A DNA stretch of 64,000 nucleotides from Dehalococcoidales bacterium (lineage in GTDB: Bacteria > Chloroflexota > Dehalococcoidia > Dehalococcoidales > UBA5627), in the NCBI GenBank assembly GCA_041656115.1, contig JBBAED010000003.1, forward strand, positions 93,366 to 157,365. The letters run 5' to 3'. Position 1 is the stretch's first letter. Each line of letters starts with the position of its first letter. A model generated the notes under the pieces. That model worked only from the letters and a program-made list of their open reading frames with translations, searched no databases and was not told the DNA's origin. Of the stretch, positions 7,836 through 15,992 are shown piece after piece. A program made the translations under genes and the position numbers.

Positions 7836-7898
7836 ATCCATACAATCAGTGCTACCGAAACGCTGCCTTGATGATTTACAGCGTTTATGGCTTTATTT

Positions 7899-9563
7899 TT
7901 ATTCCCACTCAATAGTTGACGGCGGTTTGGAGGTTATATCATAAACAACACGGTTAACCGAACCGATTTCAGAAACAATGCGGTTCGAAATACGTGCCAG
8001 TAAGTCGTAGGGTAAACGCGCCCATTCCGCTGTCATAGCGTCGTTACTGGTAACGGCACGCAGGGCAATCAGATAATTGTAGGTGCGGGAATCATCGGCG
8101 ACGCCGACGCTCTTAACATTTGTGAGGATAGCAAAGCTCTGCCATAATTGGCGGTATAACTTGGCTTTCTTGATTTCGTCCATTACAATCCAATCCGCGG
8201 ATCGCAATGTTTCCAATTTTTCTTTGGTAACTTCACCGATAATACGAATTGCTAAACCGGGGCCGGGGAAAGGCTGTCGCCAAACCATTTCTTCCGGTAA
8301 GCCAAGCTCAAGCCCGACCTTGCGTGCTTCATCTTTAAACAGATATTTAAGCGGTTCCAAAAGCTCAAAGGTCATATCCGAGGGCAGTCCGCCCACGTTA
8401 TGATGCGTTTTGATTTTAACGGTAGCGCTGCCGGTGGATGTGGCGCTTTCGATAACATCGGGGTAGAGGGTTCCCTGCCCCAAAAAGCCGACTTCGCCCA
8501 ATTTATTGGCTTCTTCTTCAAAAACCTTAATAAACTCCGCGCCGATGATTTTACGTTTTTGTTCGGGGTCGGTAACGCCCTTTAAACGCTCCAAAAAGCG
8601 CTCCGAAGCATCAACGTAAATAACATTCATGCCTAAGTTCTGGCGGAATACCTCAAGTGTTCTTTCGGCCTCTTCGCGGCGTAATAAACCGTGGTTAACA
8701 AAAATACAGGTAAGTTGTTTGCCGATGGCCTTGTGCAGCAGCGTTGCCACAACCGAAGAATCGACACCGCCCGAAATAGCGTTAATAACCTTTCCGTCGC
8801 CGACCTGTCTTTTGATATTCTTGATACTGTTGACAATAAAGTTATCCATGGTCCACGTTGCGTGGCATTCACAGATTTTATAAACAAAATTTTCCAGAAT
8901 TTGTTTGCCGTGCGGGGTATGAACAACATCCGGATGGAACTGGATACCGTACATATTGTCTTTATTTATAACGGCGATAGGGGTGTTTTCGGTGTACGCC
9001 AGAGATTCAAAGCCCGGAGGCAGTTTTTCAATAATGTTTGAATCGTCCATCCAAACCGTAATGGCATCGGGTAAATTGTTAAATAACGGGGAATCCTGGT
9101 TACTGATGTGTAAAACGGCGTGGTCGGACTCCTGGCCCGAATTTCCTTTGACCACTCCGCCCAATTGATAGGCCATTGCCTGCATTCCGTAACAAATCCC
9201 GAGGACGGGCAGCGCTTTTTCAAAGACATAAGCCGGAATTTTAGGCGCATTTTCGTCATAGACGCTCGACGGGCCGCCGGAAAGAATAATACCTTTGGGA
9301 TTTAACTGGACAAGCTTCTCCCAGGGTGTATCGTGAGGGACCAGTTCGCAATAAACATTGAGTTCCCTGATATGGCGTGCGATAAGAAGGCTGTATTCGG
9401 AACCAAAGTCAATTACAATAATCGATTCTTGCTCCACACCGGAAACGGCTTCTCCGGTTGCGATCGGTTTTTCACCGGCGATCTCTTTGGCAATTTCGAG
9501 GTAGGTGGAAACTTCTGCGTCTCCGCTGGCGGCTACACGGTAACTTTCGTCTTTTGACTGCAT
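7899..9563 (-). CDS. guaA: GMP synthase (glutamine-hydrolysing), divergent GATase domain
   Basis: The 554-residue protein converts XMP to GMP. The glutamine amidotransferase domain (about 48-235) has the nucleophile Cys124 in GICYGMQ and His210; the PP-loop ATP-pyrophosphatase starts with SGGVDSS (264-270); the dimerisation domain ends in the usual KPPSTIEWE. Three oddities are visible. There is a 45-residue N-terminal extension before SIIVIDFGSEYS, supported by an AGGAAAG ribosome site. The usual catalytic HPE is HPD. The common WMSHGD motif reads WMDDSN. Glutamine hydrolysis may therefore be weakened, while ammonia-dependent synthesis should be intact. A terminator follows at 7800-7835. Confidence 0.95.
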   Translation of the reverse strand: MQSKDESYRVAASGDAEVSTYLEIAKEIAGEKPIATGEAVSGVEQESIIVIDFGSEYSLLIARHIRELNVYCELVPHDTPWEKLVQLNPKGIILSGGPSSVYDENAPKIPAYVFEKALPVLGICYGMQAMAYQLGGVVKGNSGQESDHAVLHISNQDSPLFNNLPDAITVWMDDSNIIEKLPPGFESLAYTENTPIAVINKDNMYGIQFHPDVVHTPHGKQILENFVYKICECHATWTMDNFIVNSIKNIKRQVGDGKVINAISGGVDSSVVATLLHKAIGKQLTCIFVNHGLLRREEAERTLEVFRQNLGMNVIYVDASERFLERLKGVTDPEQKRKIIGAEFIKVFEEEANKLGEVGFLGQGTLYPDVIESATSTGSATVKIKTHHNVGGLPSDMTFELLEPLKYLFKDEARKVGLELGLPEEMVWRQPFPGPGLAIRIIGEVTKEKLETLRSADWIVMDEIKKAKLYRQLWQSFAILTNVKSVGVADDSRTYNYLIALRAVTSNDAMTAEWARLPYDLLARISNRIVSEIGSVNRVVYDITSKPPSTIEWE

Positions 9564-9613
9564 TTTCTTTCCTGTATTTTAAAAAATTTTATAGCACTCA
9601 GGTTAACATTCTG

Positions 9614-9619
9614 CTATAA
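9614..9619 (+). promoter_or_regulatory. -10 element for the tsaC-like/rpiB pair
   Basis: TATAAT (9614-9619) lies 33 bases upstream of the tsaC-like ATG. No good -35 hexamer is found at 16-18 bp. The 88-base region between guaA and this gene is divergent and must hold both promoters. Confidence 0.4.
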
Positions 9620-9651
9620 TTATCGTCAAGTTAAGTATAGGACTTAAAGCC

Positions 9652-10281
9652 ATGTCTTTTCAAACGCCCGCAAATACAAGCTCTCAAAAAAATATCGGAA
9701 TAAATTTTTTAAAGAGGGACGGTGTGATTGTTTTTCCCACCGATACCGTCTATTGTTTGGCTTGCAGGTACGATAATATCAAAGCCGTAAACAGAGTATA
9801 CGAAATAAAGCAAAGGGCGCACAATTTGGCTTTACCGATTATGGTCGCCGATAAAGCACAGATTAATAAAATAGTAAAATATATCCCGGATTCGGCGCAG
9901 CCCTTTATTGCTAAATATATGCCGGGGCCGATTACGCTTATAATGCCGAAAGCTGATTCCGTAAACAGTTTGATTACCGATAATAAAGATACGGTGGCGG
10001 TGCGTATCCCCAAGCACGATTTAACGCTGGATTTAATTAAAGGCGTCGGGGTGCCCTTGGTAGCTACCAGCGCCAATATCAGCGGCATGCCCAATAACGC
10101 CGATGCCGAACAAGTAATTAAACAAATCGGTGATAAAGTCGATTTTGTTTTGGATAGCGGAGAGTGCCCGCTCGGTACAGTATCCACCATTGTTGATGTT
10201 ACCGGAGAAATTCCGGTTATTCTCAGAGAAGGGGCAATCAGCCGCAAGGAACTGCAAATATTTTACGAAGGGATAAAATAA
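9652..10281 (+). CDS. tsaC: TsaC/Sua5/YrdC-family threonylcarbamoyl-AMP synthase
   Basis: The 209-residue protein has the YrdC fold: FPTDTVYCLAC near residue 30, VYEIKQRAHNLALP with the KxR motif, MPGPITLIMP, VAVRIPKH, and PLVATSANISG with a final ILREGAI. The family makes the threonylcarbamoyl-adenylate used for t6A modification of tRNAs that read ANN codons. It lacks the C-terminal Sua5 domain and is therefore of the short TsaC/YciO size. A paralogous YciO role cannot be excluded. The stop overlaps the rpiB start by one base (TAATG), so the two are probably one operon. Confidence 0.85.
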   Translation: MSFQTPANTSSQKNIGINFLKRDGVIVFPTDTVYCLACRYDNIKAVNRVYEIKQRAHNLALPIMVADKAQINKIVKYIPDSAQPFIAKYMPGPITLIMPKADSVNSLITDNKDTVAVRIPKHDLTLDLIKGVGVPLVATSANISGMPNNADAEQVIKQIGDKVDFVLDSGECPLGTVSTIVDVTGEIPVILREGAISRKELQIFYEGIK

Positions 10282-10745
10282 TGACTAACAATAATAATAT
10301 CGCCATAGGCTGCGACCACAGAGGGTTGGAGTTAAAAGAAAGGGTTAAAACAATTCTGGCAGCGAAAGGGTATAATTGCCGTGACTTCGGTACTTATACC
10401 GAGGAGTCGATTGATTATCCCGATATTGCCGGGCTTGTTTGCAATAATGTTACCGCAGGCATTGCCGATAAAGGTATACTTATCTGTTCTACGGGAGCCG
10501 GAATGTGCATTGCCGCCAATAAGTTTAACGGAATCCGTGCCGTACTTTGTTTTGACAGTTTTTTGGCACGGCGCGCCCGCGAGCATAACGATGCCAATGT
10601 TTTGTGCCTTGCCTCCTCGGTTAATACCGACGTGCTTAGCGATATTGTTACCAATTTTTTGGAAGGTGTTTTTGAAGGGGACAGACACCAACGCCGCATT
10701 GATAAAATTAAAGCGATTGAACTTGCCAACAAACAGGATTGTTAA
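10281..10745 (+). CDS. rpiB: Ribose-5-phosphate isomerase B
   Basis: The 154-residue protein matches the RpiB/LacAB family. Its N-terminus AIGCDHRGLELKERV carries the phosphate- and substrate-binding Asp-His pair. The STGAGMCIAANKFNGIRA segment holds the anion-hole loop (the family usually has GTGIG), and REHNDANVLCLA follows. It interconverts ribulose 5-phosphate and ribose 5-phosphate, feeding PRPP for the purine and histidine pathways. It is coupled to the tsaC-like gene by a TAATG overlap. No terminator is obvious between its stop and the ilvD promoter. Confidence 0.93.
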   Translation: MTNNNNIAIGCDHRGLELKERVKTILAAKGYNCRDFGTYTEESIDYPDIAGLVCNNVTAGIADKGILICSTGAGMCIAANKFNGIRAVLCFDSFLARRAREHNDANVLCLASSVNTDVLSDIVTNFLEGVFEGDRHQRRIDKIKAIELANKQDC

Positions 10746-10767
10746 CCTGTGTCAGCTATAAATAGAT

Positions 10768-10796
10768 TTGACACTTAACACGACATTGTGATACTT
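10768..10796 (+). promoter_or_regulatory. Promoter of the ilv-leu-cim operon
   Basis: TTGACA (10768-10773) is followed after 16 bp by GATACT (10790-10795). The start site would be near 10802, 92 bases before the ilvD ATG. No other convincing promoter is visible before the end of the cluster at 22757. Confidence 0.65.
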
Positions 10797-10815
10797 TAGG
10801 ATTAAAATCGCGGAG

Positions 10816-10839
10816 ATGGGCTCGTTTAAACTGATTTAG
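10816..10839 (+). other. Candidate 7-codon leader peptide MGSFKLI
   Basis: A tiny ORF reads ATG GGC TCG TTT AAA CTG ATT TAG. Its last codons are Leu and Ile, end products of the downstream pathway, and its stop abuts the terminator hairpin. The nearby GGAG is almost adjacent to the ATG, closer than a normal ribosome site. It may be chance. Confidence 0.25.
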
Positions 10840-10870
10840 ATCCGTCCCCATTGGGATGGATTTTTTAATT
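10840..10870 (+). terminator. Leader terminator/attenuator upstream of ilvD
   Basis: ATCCGTCCC (10840-10848) pairs with GGGATGGAT (10853-10861) over 9 bp including one G-U pair, loop of four, followed by TTTTTT-AA-TTTT. It sits between the promoter and ilvD, where a terminator makes sense only as an attenuator. An upstream GATGGG (10815-10820) can pair with 10847-10852 and would compete with it. Confidence 0.65.
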
Positions 10871-10893
10871 TTAGCCGTTTAAGGGGATTTTAT

Positions 10894-12561
10894 ATGAGAA
10901 GCGATGCAGTTAAAAAAGGGATTGAAAGAGCACCGCACCGTTCGCTGATTCATGCACTCGGTGTTTCTGCTCCGGACATAAAAAAACCGTTTGTCGGGGT
11001 GGTAAACAGCTTCACCGAGGTTGTTCCCGGCCATATTCATTTAAGAGGCATTGCCGATGCGGTCAAGGAAAATATTCGTGCTGCCGGCGGTGTTCCCTTC
11101 GAATTTAATACTATCGCCGTTTGCGACGGTATTGCTATGAATCACGCCGGTATGAATTACAGTTTATCCAGCCGTGAACTGATTGCCGATTCAATTGAAA
11201 TTGTAGCGCAAGCGCACGCTTTTGATGCGCTGGTGTTTATCCCCAACTGCGATAAAGTTGTTCCCGGGATGTTAATGGCCGCTCTAAGGCTAAATATTCC
11301 GTCTGTCTTTGTTAGCGGCGGCCCGATGATGGCAGGGAAATATGAAACCGATAAAGGTTGCCAAAAGGTTGATTTAAACTCTGTTTTTGAAGGCGTCGGG
11401 AAAGTTGTAACGCAACAAATGACAGAAGAGGAATTACAAAAATTGGAAGAAGTGGCGTGCCCCGGTTGCGGAAGTTGTTCGGGGATGTTTACCGCTAATA
11501 CAATGAACTGCATTACCGAGGCAATCGGAATGGGTCTTCCCGGTAACGGGACTATACCCGCGATTGACCCGCGCAGAATTGAACTTGCCAAAGAAGCCGG
11601 CAGAAGAATTATCGATTTGCTTGCCGCCAATGTTTGCCCGAGGGATATTATCAATCCCCAATCTTTGGAAAACGCCTTTTACGTTGATATGGCGCTGGGT
11701 GGCAGTACCAATTCGGTTTTGCATCTGATGGCAATCGCGCACGAGGCGGGGGTTAGTTTTCCGTTGGACAGAATCAATGCCGTTAGCGAAAAAACGCCTT
11801 GTCTTTGTAAATTAAGGCCTGCGGGCAATTATCATATTGAAGATTTAGACAGGGCCGGCGGGATTCCGGCGGTTATGAAAGAGCTTAAATATTTACTGAA
11901 TTCGGATTTAAATACCGTTTCGGGGTTAACAATCGGTCAAATTGCCGGCGCTGCGGTTGTCAAAGATTCCGACGTAATCCGTTCTAAAGAGACAGCCTAC
12001 TCCGATAAAGGCGGCTTAACGATTCTTTTCGGTAACCTGGCGCCTCAGGGGGGTGTTGTTAAACGGTCGGCGGTGGCGCCTGAAATGATGGTCCATCAGG
12101 GGCCGGCGCGCGTTTTTGATTCCGAGGGCGATGCCACCAAGGCAATTATGGACGGTAAAATCAAAGACGGCGATGTTTTGGTTATCCGCTATGAGGGCCC
12201 TAAAGGCGGCCCGGGAATGCGGGAAATGCTTACGCCGACTTCATTGCTTGGCGGAATGGGGCTCGATAAGACCGTGGCCTTAATAACCGACGGTCGTTTT
12301 TCGGGCGCTACAAGAGGAGCGGCAATCGGCCATGTTTCACCGGAGGCTGCTGCCGGCGGTCCGATTGCAGCAGTAAAAGAAGGGGATATTATCAGTATCG
12401 ATATTCCCAACAATAAACTTGAAGTTAATATTTCCGATGAGGAGATTAATAAAAAAATTGCGGTGTTAAAGCCCTTTGAATCAAAATTCAAGACGGGTTA
12501 TCTGGCAAGATATGCCGAAAGTGTTACATCGGCCAGCACCGGCGCTGTTTTTACTAAATAA
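10894..12561 (+). CDS. ilvD: Dihydroxy-acid dehydratase
   Basis: The 555-residue enzyme removes water from dihydroxy-isovalerate and dihydroxy-methylvalerate to give the keto acids of valine and isoleucine. Fe-S and metal ligands are seen in FIPNCDKVVPGM and VACPGCGSCSGMFTANTMN, and the C-terminal LITDGRFSGATRGAAIGHVSPEAA block holds the catalytic serine. An AAGGGGA ribosome site precedes the ATG. It is the first gene behind the leader terminator, and the following gene starts 12 bp after its stop, so it opens the long ilv-leu-cim operon. Confidence 0.97.
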   Translation: MRSDAVKKGIERAPHRSLIHALGVSAPDIKKPFVGVVNSFTEVVPGHIHLRGIADAVKENIRAAGGVPFEFNTIAVCDGIAMNHAGMNYSLSSRELIADSIEIVAQAHAFDALVFIPNCDKVVPGMLMAALRLNIPSVFVSGGPMMAGKYETDKGCQKVDLNSVFEGVGKVVTQQMTEEELQKLEEVACPGCGSCSGMFTANTMNCITEAIGMGLPGNGTIPAIDPRRIELAKEAGRRIIDLLAANVCPRDIINPQSLENAFYVDMALGGSTNSVLHLMAIAHEAGVSFPLDRINAVSEKTPCLCKLRPAGNYHIEDLDRAGGIPAVMKELKYLLNSDLNTVSGLTIGQIAGAAVVKDSDVIRSKETAYSDKGGLTILFGNLAPQGGVVKRSAVAPEMMVHQGPARVFDSEGDATKAIMDGKIKDGDVLVIRYEGPKGGPGMREMLTPTSLLGGMGLDKTVALITDGRFSGATRGAAIGHVSPEAAAGGPIAAVKEGDIISIDIPNNKLEVNISDEEINKKIAVLKPFESKFKTGYLARYAESVTSASTGAVFTK

Positions 12562-12573
12562 CGGAGGTTGATT

Positions 12574-14268
12574 ATGAAGAAAACCGGATCGCAAATATTG
12601 TGTGAAAGCCTGATTAATGAGGGTGTTGATACGATGTTCGGTATTCTTGGAGGGGTTATCATTCCTTTTTATGATACCTTACCGCAATATCCTCAGTTAA
12701 GGCATATTTTGGTTGCTCACGAGCAGGGCGGGGCCCATGCCGCCGAGGGTTATGCGCGTGCCACGGGCAAAGTAGGTGTCTGTGTTGCTACATCCGGCCC
12801 CGGCGCTACCAATCTTGTAACGGGGATTGCCGATGCCTATATGGATTCCATCCCTATGGTAGCAATTACCGGTCAGGTTGCGAGTTCTTTAATCGGAAAA
12901 GATGCTTTTCAAGAAATTGATATTACGGGTATCACCCTTCCGATAACAAAACATAATTATTTGGTTACCGATACCGCTTCGTTGGCGCAGGTTGTAAAAG
13001 AAGCCTTTTATTTGGCACAATCTGGGCGTCCCGGGCCGGTACTGATTGATATCCCTAAAGATGTGTTAACCAATTCGGTCGAGTACAATCCGCCGACTAA
13101 GGTTTCGATGCCCGGATATAAACCCAAAGGGCAGGGCGGCCATCCTTCCCAAATTAACCGGGCGATTAAATTGATAAACGATGCCAATAAACCGCTGATT
13201 GTTGCCGGTCATGGCGTTATTATCTCGAAAGCCTACGATGAATTAAAACAACTGGCGGAAACTTCGCAAATTCCGGTCGTGACCACTTTGTTGGGAATCA
13301 GCTCATTTCCTGAATCGCATTCGCTGTCATACGGATGGATCGGAATGCACGGTATGACCTATGCTAACTTGGCGCTTCAGGAATGCGATTTGATGATTGC
13401 CATCGGAATGCGCTTTGATGACAGGGTTACCGGTAAAATCACCGGCTTTGCACCCAAAGCCAAAATTATTCATATTGATATTGACCCGGCCGAAATCGGG
13501 AAAAATGTCCCTGTTGACGTTCCGATAGTCGGAGATATCAAACCGGTCTTAAAATCTTTAAATAAAGGTCTTGAAGAGCAAGGGCATCCCGATTGGGTGG
13601 CTCGAATAGATGAACTTCGCAAAGAGTATCCCTCGTTGGATATTAAAGATACATCTAAAATCATACCTCAGTATGTCATCAGGCAAATATATGAGATTAC
13701 CAAAGGCGATGCCATTGTTACAACCGGTGTCGGACAACATCAAATGTGGACGGCACAGCACTTTTGGTTCGATAAACCCAACAGCCTGATTACATCGGGG
13801 GGGTTGGGGACAATGGGCTTCGGGTTACCGGCTGCGATGGGAGCCAAAGTTGCTTGCCCTGATGAAAACGTATGGTGTATCGATGGCGACGGCAGTTTCC
13901 AGATGAATATCCAAGAGTTGGGAACCATCGCCAGAGAAAACATCGGGGTTAAAATAGTTATTTTAAATAACGGCTTTTTGGGCATGGTAAGGCAATGGCA
14001 AGAGTTCTTTTATGAAAAAAGGTACGTTGCTACACCGCTTTGCTGCCCTGATTTTGTAAAGATTGCCGAAGCATATAATATTCCGGGGATTACCGTCAGA
14101 AACAAATCAGATGTTATCCCCTCGATTCAAAAAGCAATTGAAACCGAAGGACCTTTCCTTCTTAATTTTGTTGTCGATCCGGAAGAAAATGTTTACCCGA
14201 TGGTACCTGCCGGAGCTTCGCTGTCCGAATTTTTAGAAGAACCGATTAAAAAAGTGAGGTGCAAATAA
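12574..14268 (+). CDS. ilvB: Acetolactate synthase, large subunit
   Basis: This ThDP enzyme condenses pyruvate with itself or 2-oxobutyrate. The 564-residue protein has the ThDP Glu in LVAHEQGGAHAAEGYARATGKVGVC, the central FAD-binding domain, and the C-terminal GDGSFQMNIQELGT cofactor motif followed by NNGFLGMVRQWQ. The ATG at 12574 is chosen because GGAGG lies six bases upstream; an in-frame TTG at 12568 touches that site. It is followed after one base by ilvN, its regulatory partner. Confidence 0.97.
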   Translation: MKKTGSQILCESLINEGVDTMFGILGGVIIPFYDTLPQYPQLRHILVAHEQGGAHAAEGYARATGKVGVCVATSGPGATNLVTGIADAYMDSIPMVAITGQVASSLIGKDAFQEIDITGITLPITKHNYLVTDTASLAQVVKEAFYLAQSGRPGPVLIDIPKDVLTNSVEYNPPTKVSMPGYKPKGQGGHPSQINRAIKLINDANKPLIVAGHGVIISKAYDELKQLAETSQIPVVTTLLGISSFPESHSLSYGWIGMHGMTYANLALQECDLMIAIGMRFDDRVTGKITGFAPKAKIIHIDIDPAEIGKNVPVDVPIVGDIKPVLKSLNKGLEEQGHPDWVARIDELRKEYPSLDIKDTSKIIPQYVIRQIYEITKGDAIVTTGVGQHQMWTAQHFWFDKPNSLITSGGLGTMGFGLPAAMGAKVACPDENVWCIDGDGSFQMNIQELGTIARENIGVKIVILNNGFLGMVRQWQEFFYEKRYVATPLCCPDFVKIAEAYNIPGITVRNKSDVIPSIQKAIETEGPFLLNFVVDPEENVYPMVPAGASLSEFLEEPIKKVRCK

Positions 14269-14269
14269 A

Positions 14270-14800
14270 ATGGTAACGACTAAGCACACACTGGTAGCCA
14301 TGGTTACCGATAAACCCGGTGTCCTAAACAGAGCGGCAAGCCTTTTTAGAAGACGTGGATTCAATATTGACAGTATCACCGTCGGTCACAGCGAACTGCC
14401 GCATATATCCCGCATGACGATTGTTGTTATCGGTACTACCGCTATGGTGGAACAGGTAAGGAAACAACTCGAAAAACTGGTTGATGTTATTAAAGTGGCC
14501 GATGTTACCGGTACCGGAACAATTATGCGTGAACTGGCGCTGATTAAAGTCAACGCCCCTCCGGCAACACGCAGCGAAATTATGCAAATTGTCAGTATCT
14601 TTAGGGCAAAAATTATCGATGTTTCTGCCGATTCGTTGGTAATTGAAGCTACCGGCGACGAAGATAAACTGTCTTCTCTTTATAACATGCTGCGCAGTTT
14701 CGGTATTAAAGAATTGGCTAAAACGGGCTGTCTGGCGATGATTCGCGGCGGGTCAAAATCCGCCGCTATTGATAAAGAATCGCTAAAAGATATAAAATAA
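14270..14800 (+). CDS. ilvN: Acetolactate synthase, regulatory small subunit
   Basis: The 176-residue protein has an N-terminal ACT domain (KHTLVAMVTDKPGVLNRAASLFRRRGFNIDSI) and a C-terminal domain typical of IlvH/IlvN. The ACT domain normally binds valine and confers feedback inhibition on the large subunit. The gene starts one base after the ilvB stop, consistent with stoichiometric translation. The length is that of a single-ACT small subunit. Confidence 0.95.
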   Translation: MVTTKHTLVAMVTDKPGVLNRAASLFRRRGFNIDSITVGHSELPHISRMTIVVIGTTAMVEQVRKQLEKLVDVIKVADVTGTGTIMRELALIKVNAPPATRSEIMQIVSIFRAKIIDVSADSLVIEATGDEDKLSSLYNMLRSFGIKELAKTGCLAMIRGGSKSAAIDKESLKDIK

Positions 14801-14843
14801 TAGAATACCAAATTTAAAAACCTATATCGGAGAAGGAGTTAAC

Positions 14844-15845
14844 ATGGCTACTATTTATTATGATAACGATTGTGATTTAAATCTCTTGGAAGGGAAAGTA
14901 ATTGGGGTTATCGGTTACGGAAGTCAGGGACATGCACATGCATTGAACCTGCGTGACAGCGGAATGAATGTTATTATCGGAGCGATCGAAGGCGGAAACG
15001 GCTGGAAAAAAGCCAAGGAAGCCGGCTTTGAGGTATTTACCTCCGATGTAGTGGCTCGTAAAGCCGATATTATTATGATTCTTGCCCCCGATACCGCACA
15101 GGCAAAAATTTATAATCAATCCATTAAAGACGAATTAAAACCGGGCAAGATGTTAATGTTTGCGCACGGGTTTAATATTCATTACGGGCAAATTGTCCCT
15201 CCGGAAGATATTGATGTAACCATGATTGCACCGAAATGTCCGGGGCATATGTTACGCCAAACCTTTACGGAACAGTCCGGCCCTCCGGCTTTAATTGCCG
15301 TTTATCAGGATGCTTCGGGGAATGCCAAAGATTTAGCCTTAGCCTATGCTAAAGGTATCGGTTGCAGCCGTTCCGGTATTTTGGAAACAACCTTTGCCGA
15401 AGAAACCGAAACCGATCTTTTCGGAGAGCAGGCTGTTCTTTGCGGCGGCGTTGCTTCAATGGTTAAAGCCGGTTTCCAAACATTGGTTGAAGCCGGATAT
15501 CAGCCCGAAATTGCCTATTTTGAATGTTTCCATGAGTTAAAACTTATTGTTGACCTAATGTACAGAGGCGGGTTAAATCTAATGAACTATTCCGTTAGCG
15601 ATACCGCCGAATACGGCGGATACACCCGCGGCCCGCGTGTAATCAATAATCAATCGATTGATGAAATGGAAGAAATTTTGGCCGAAATCCAGGACGGCAG
15701 TTTTGCCACCGAATGGATTCTTGAAAACCAAGCCGGTTGCCCTTCTTTTAAGGCCATCAAGAGAATGGAATCCGAGGAATTAATCGAAGAAGTCGGTGAA
15801 GAACTCAGAAGCATGATGACCTGGTTAAATAACAAAGATAAGTGA
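14844..15845 (+). CDS. ilvC: Ketol-acid reductoisomerase
   Basis: The 333-residue class I enzyme isomerises and reduces acetolactate with NADPH or NADH and two magnesium ions. The GYGSQGHAHALNLRDSG Rossmann motif (about 25-41) starts the cofactor domain; the metal ligands are in the DLFGEQAVLCGG helix and in the C-terminal knotted domain (CFHELKLIVDLMYRGG). The cofactor-specificity loop after GMNVIIGA reads IEGGNGWKKA, not the Arg/Ser-rich NADPH form, so cofactor preference is open. AAGGAG lies eight bases before the start. Confidence 0.97.
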   Translation: MATIYYDNDCDLNLLEGKVIGVIGYGSQGHAHALNLRDSGMNVIIGAIEGGNGWKKAKEAGFEVFTSDVVARKADIIMILAPDTAQAKIYNQSIKDELKPGKMLMFAHGFNIHYGQIVPPEDIDVTMIAPKCPGHMLRQTFTEQSGPPALIAVYQDASGNAKDLALAYAKGIGCSRSGILETTFAEETETDLFGEQAVLCGGVASMVKAGFQTLVEAGYQPEIAYFECFHELKLIVDLMYRGGLNLMNYSVSDTAEYGGYTRGPRVINNQSIDEMEEILAEIQDGSFATEWILENQAGCPSFKAIKRMESEELIEEVGEELRSMMTWLNNKDK

Positions 15846-15912
15846 TTGTAAATTGAATAACTCTTTATTAAATAAACTCGATAGCGCCGTTCTTTCAATG
15901 GGAAATAAGCTC

Positions 15913-15966
15913 ATCCTTATTGGCCCCTCTCTGTCATTGGAGAGGGGAGTTTACGGAAGTAAGGAT
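15913..15966 (+). other. Nested hairpin between ilvC and leuA
   Basis: An outer stem ATCCTTA/TAAGGAT (15913-15919 and 15960-15966) encloses an inner stem CCCCTCTC/GAGAGGGG (15924-15931 and 15940-15947). There is no T-run after it, so it is not a standard terminator. It could stabilise or direct processing of the ilv-leu transcript. It lies in the 147-base gap before leuA, the widest in the front half of the cluster. Confidence 0.55.
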
Positions 15967-15992
15967 TAATATTTTCTAAAAGGAAGGACAAA

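Noticed and set aside
10768..10893. T-box riboswitch in the ilvD leader
   Set aside because: The leader is under 100 bases and lacks the AGGGTGGNACCGCG antiterminator sequence and a stem I.
12568..12573. TTG start for ilvB
   Set aside because: It touches the GGAGG site, leaving no spacing; the ATG at 12574 has normal spacing.
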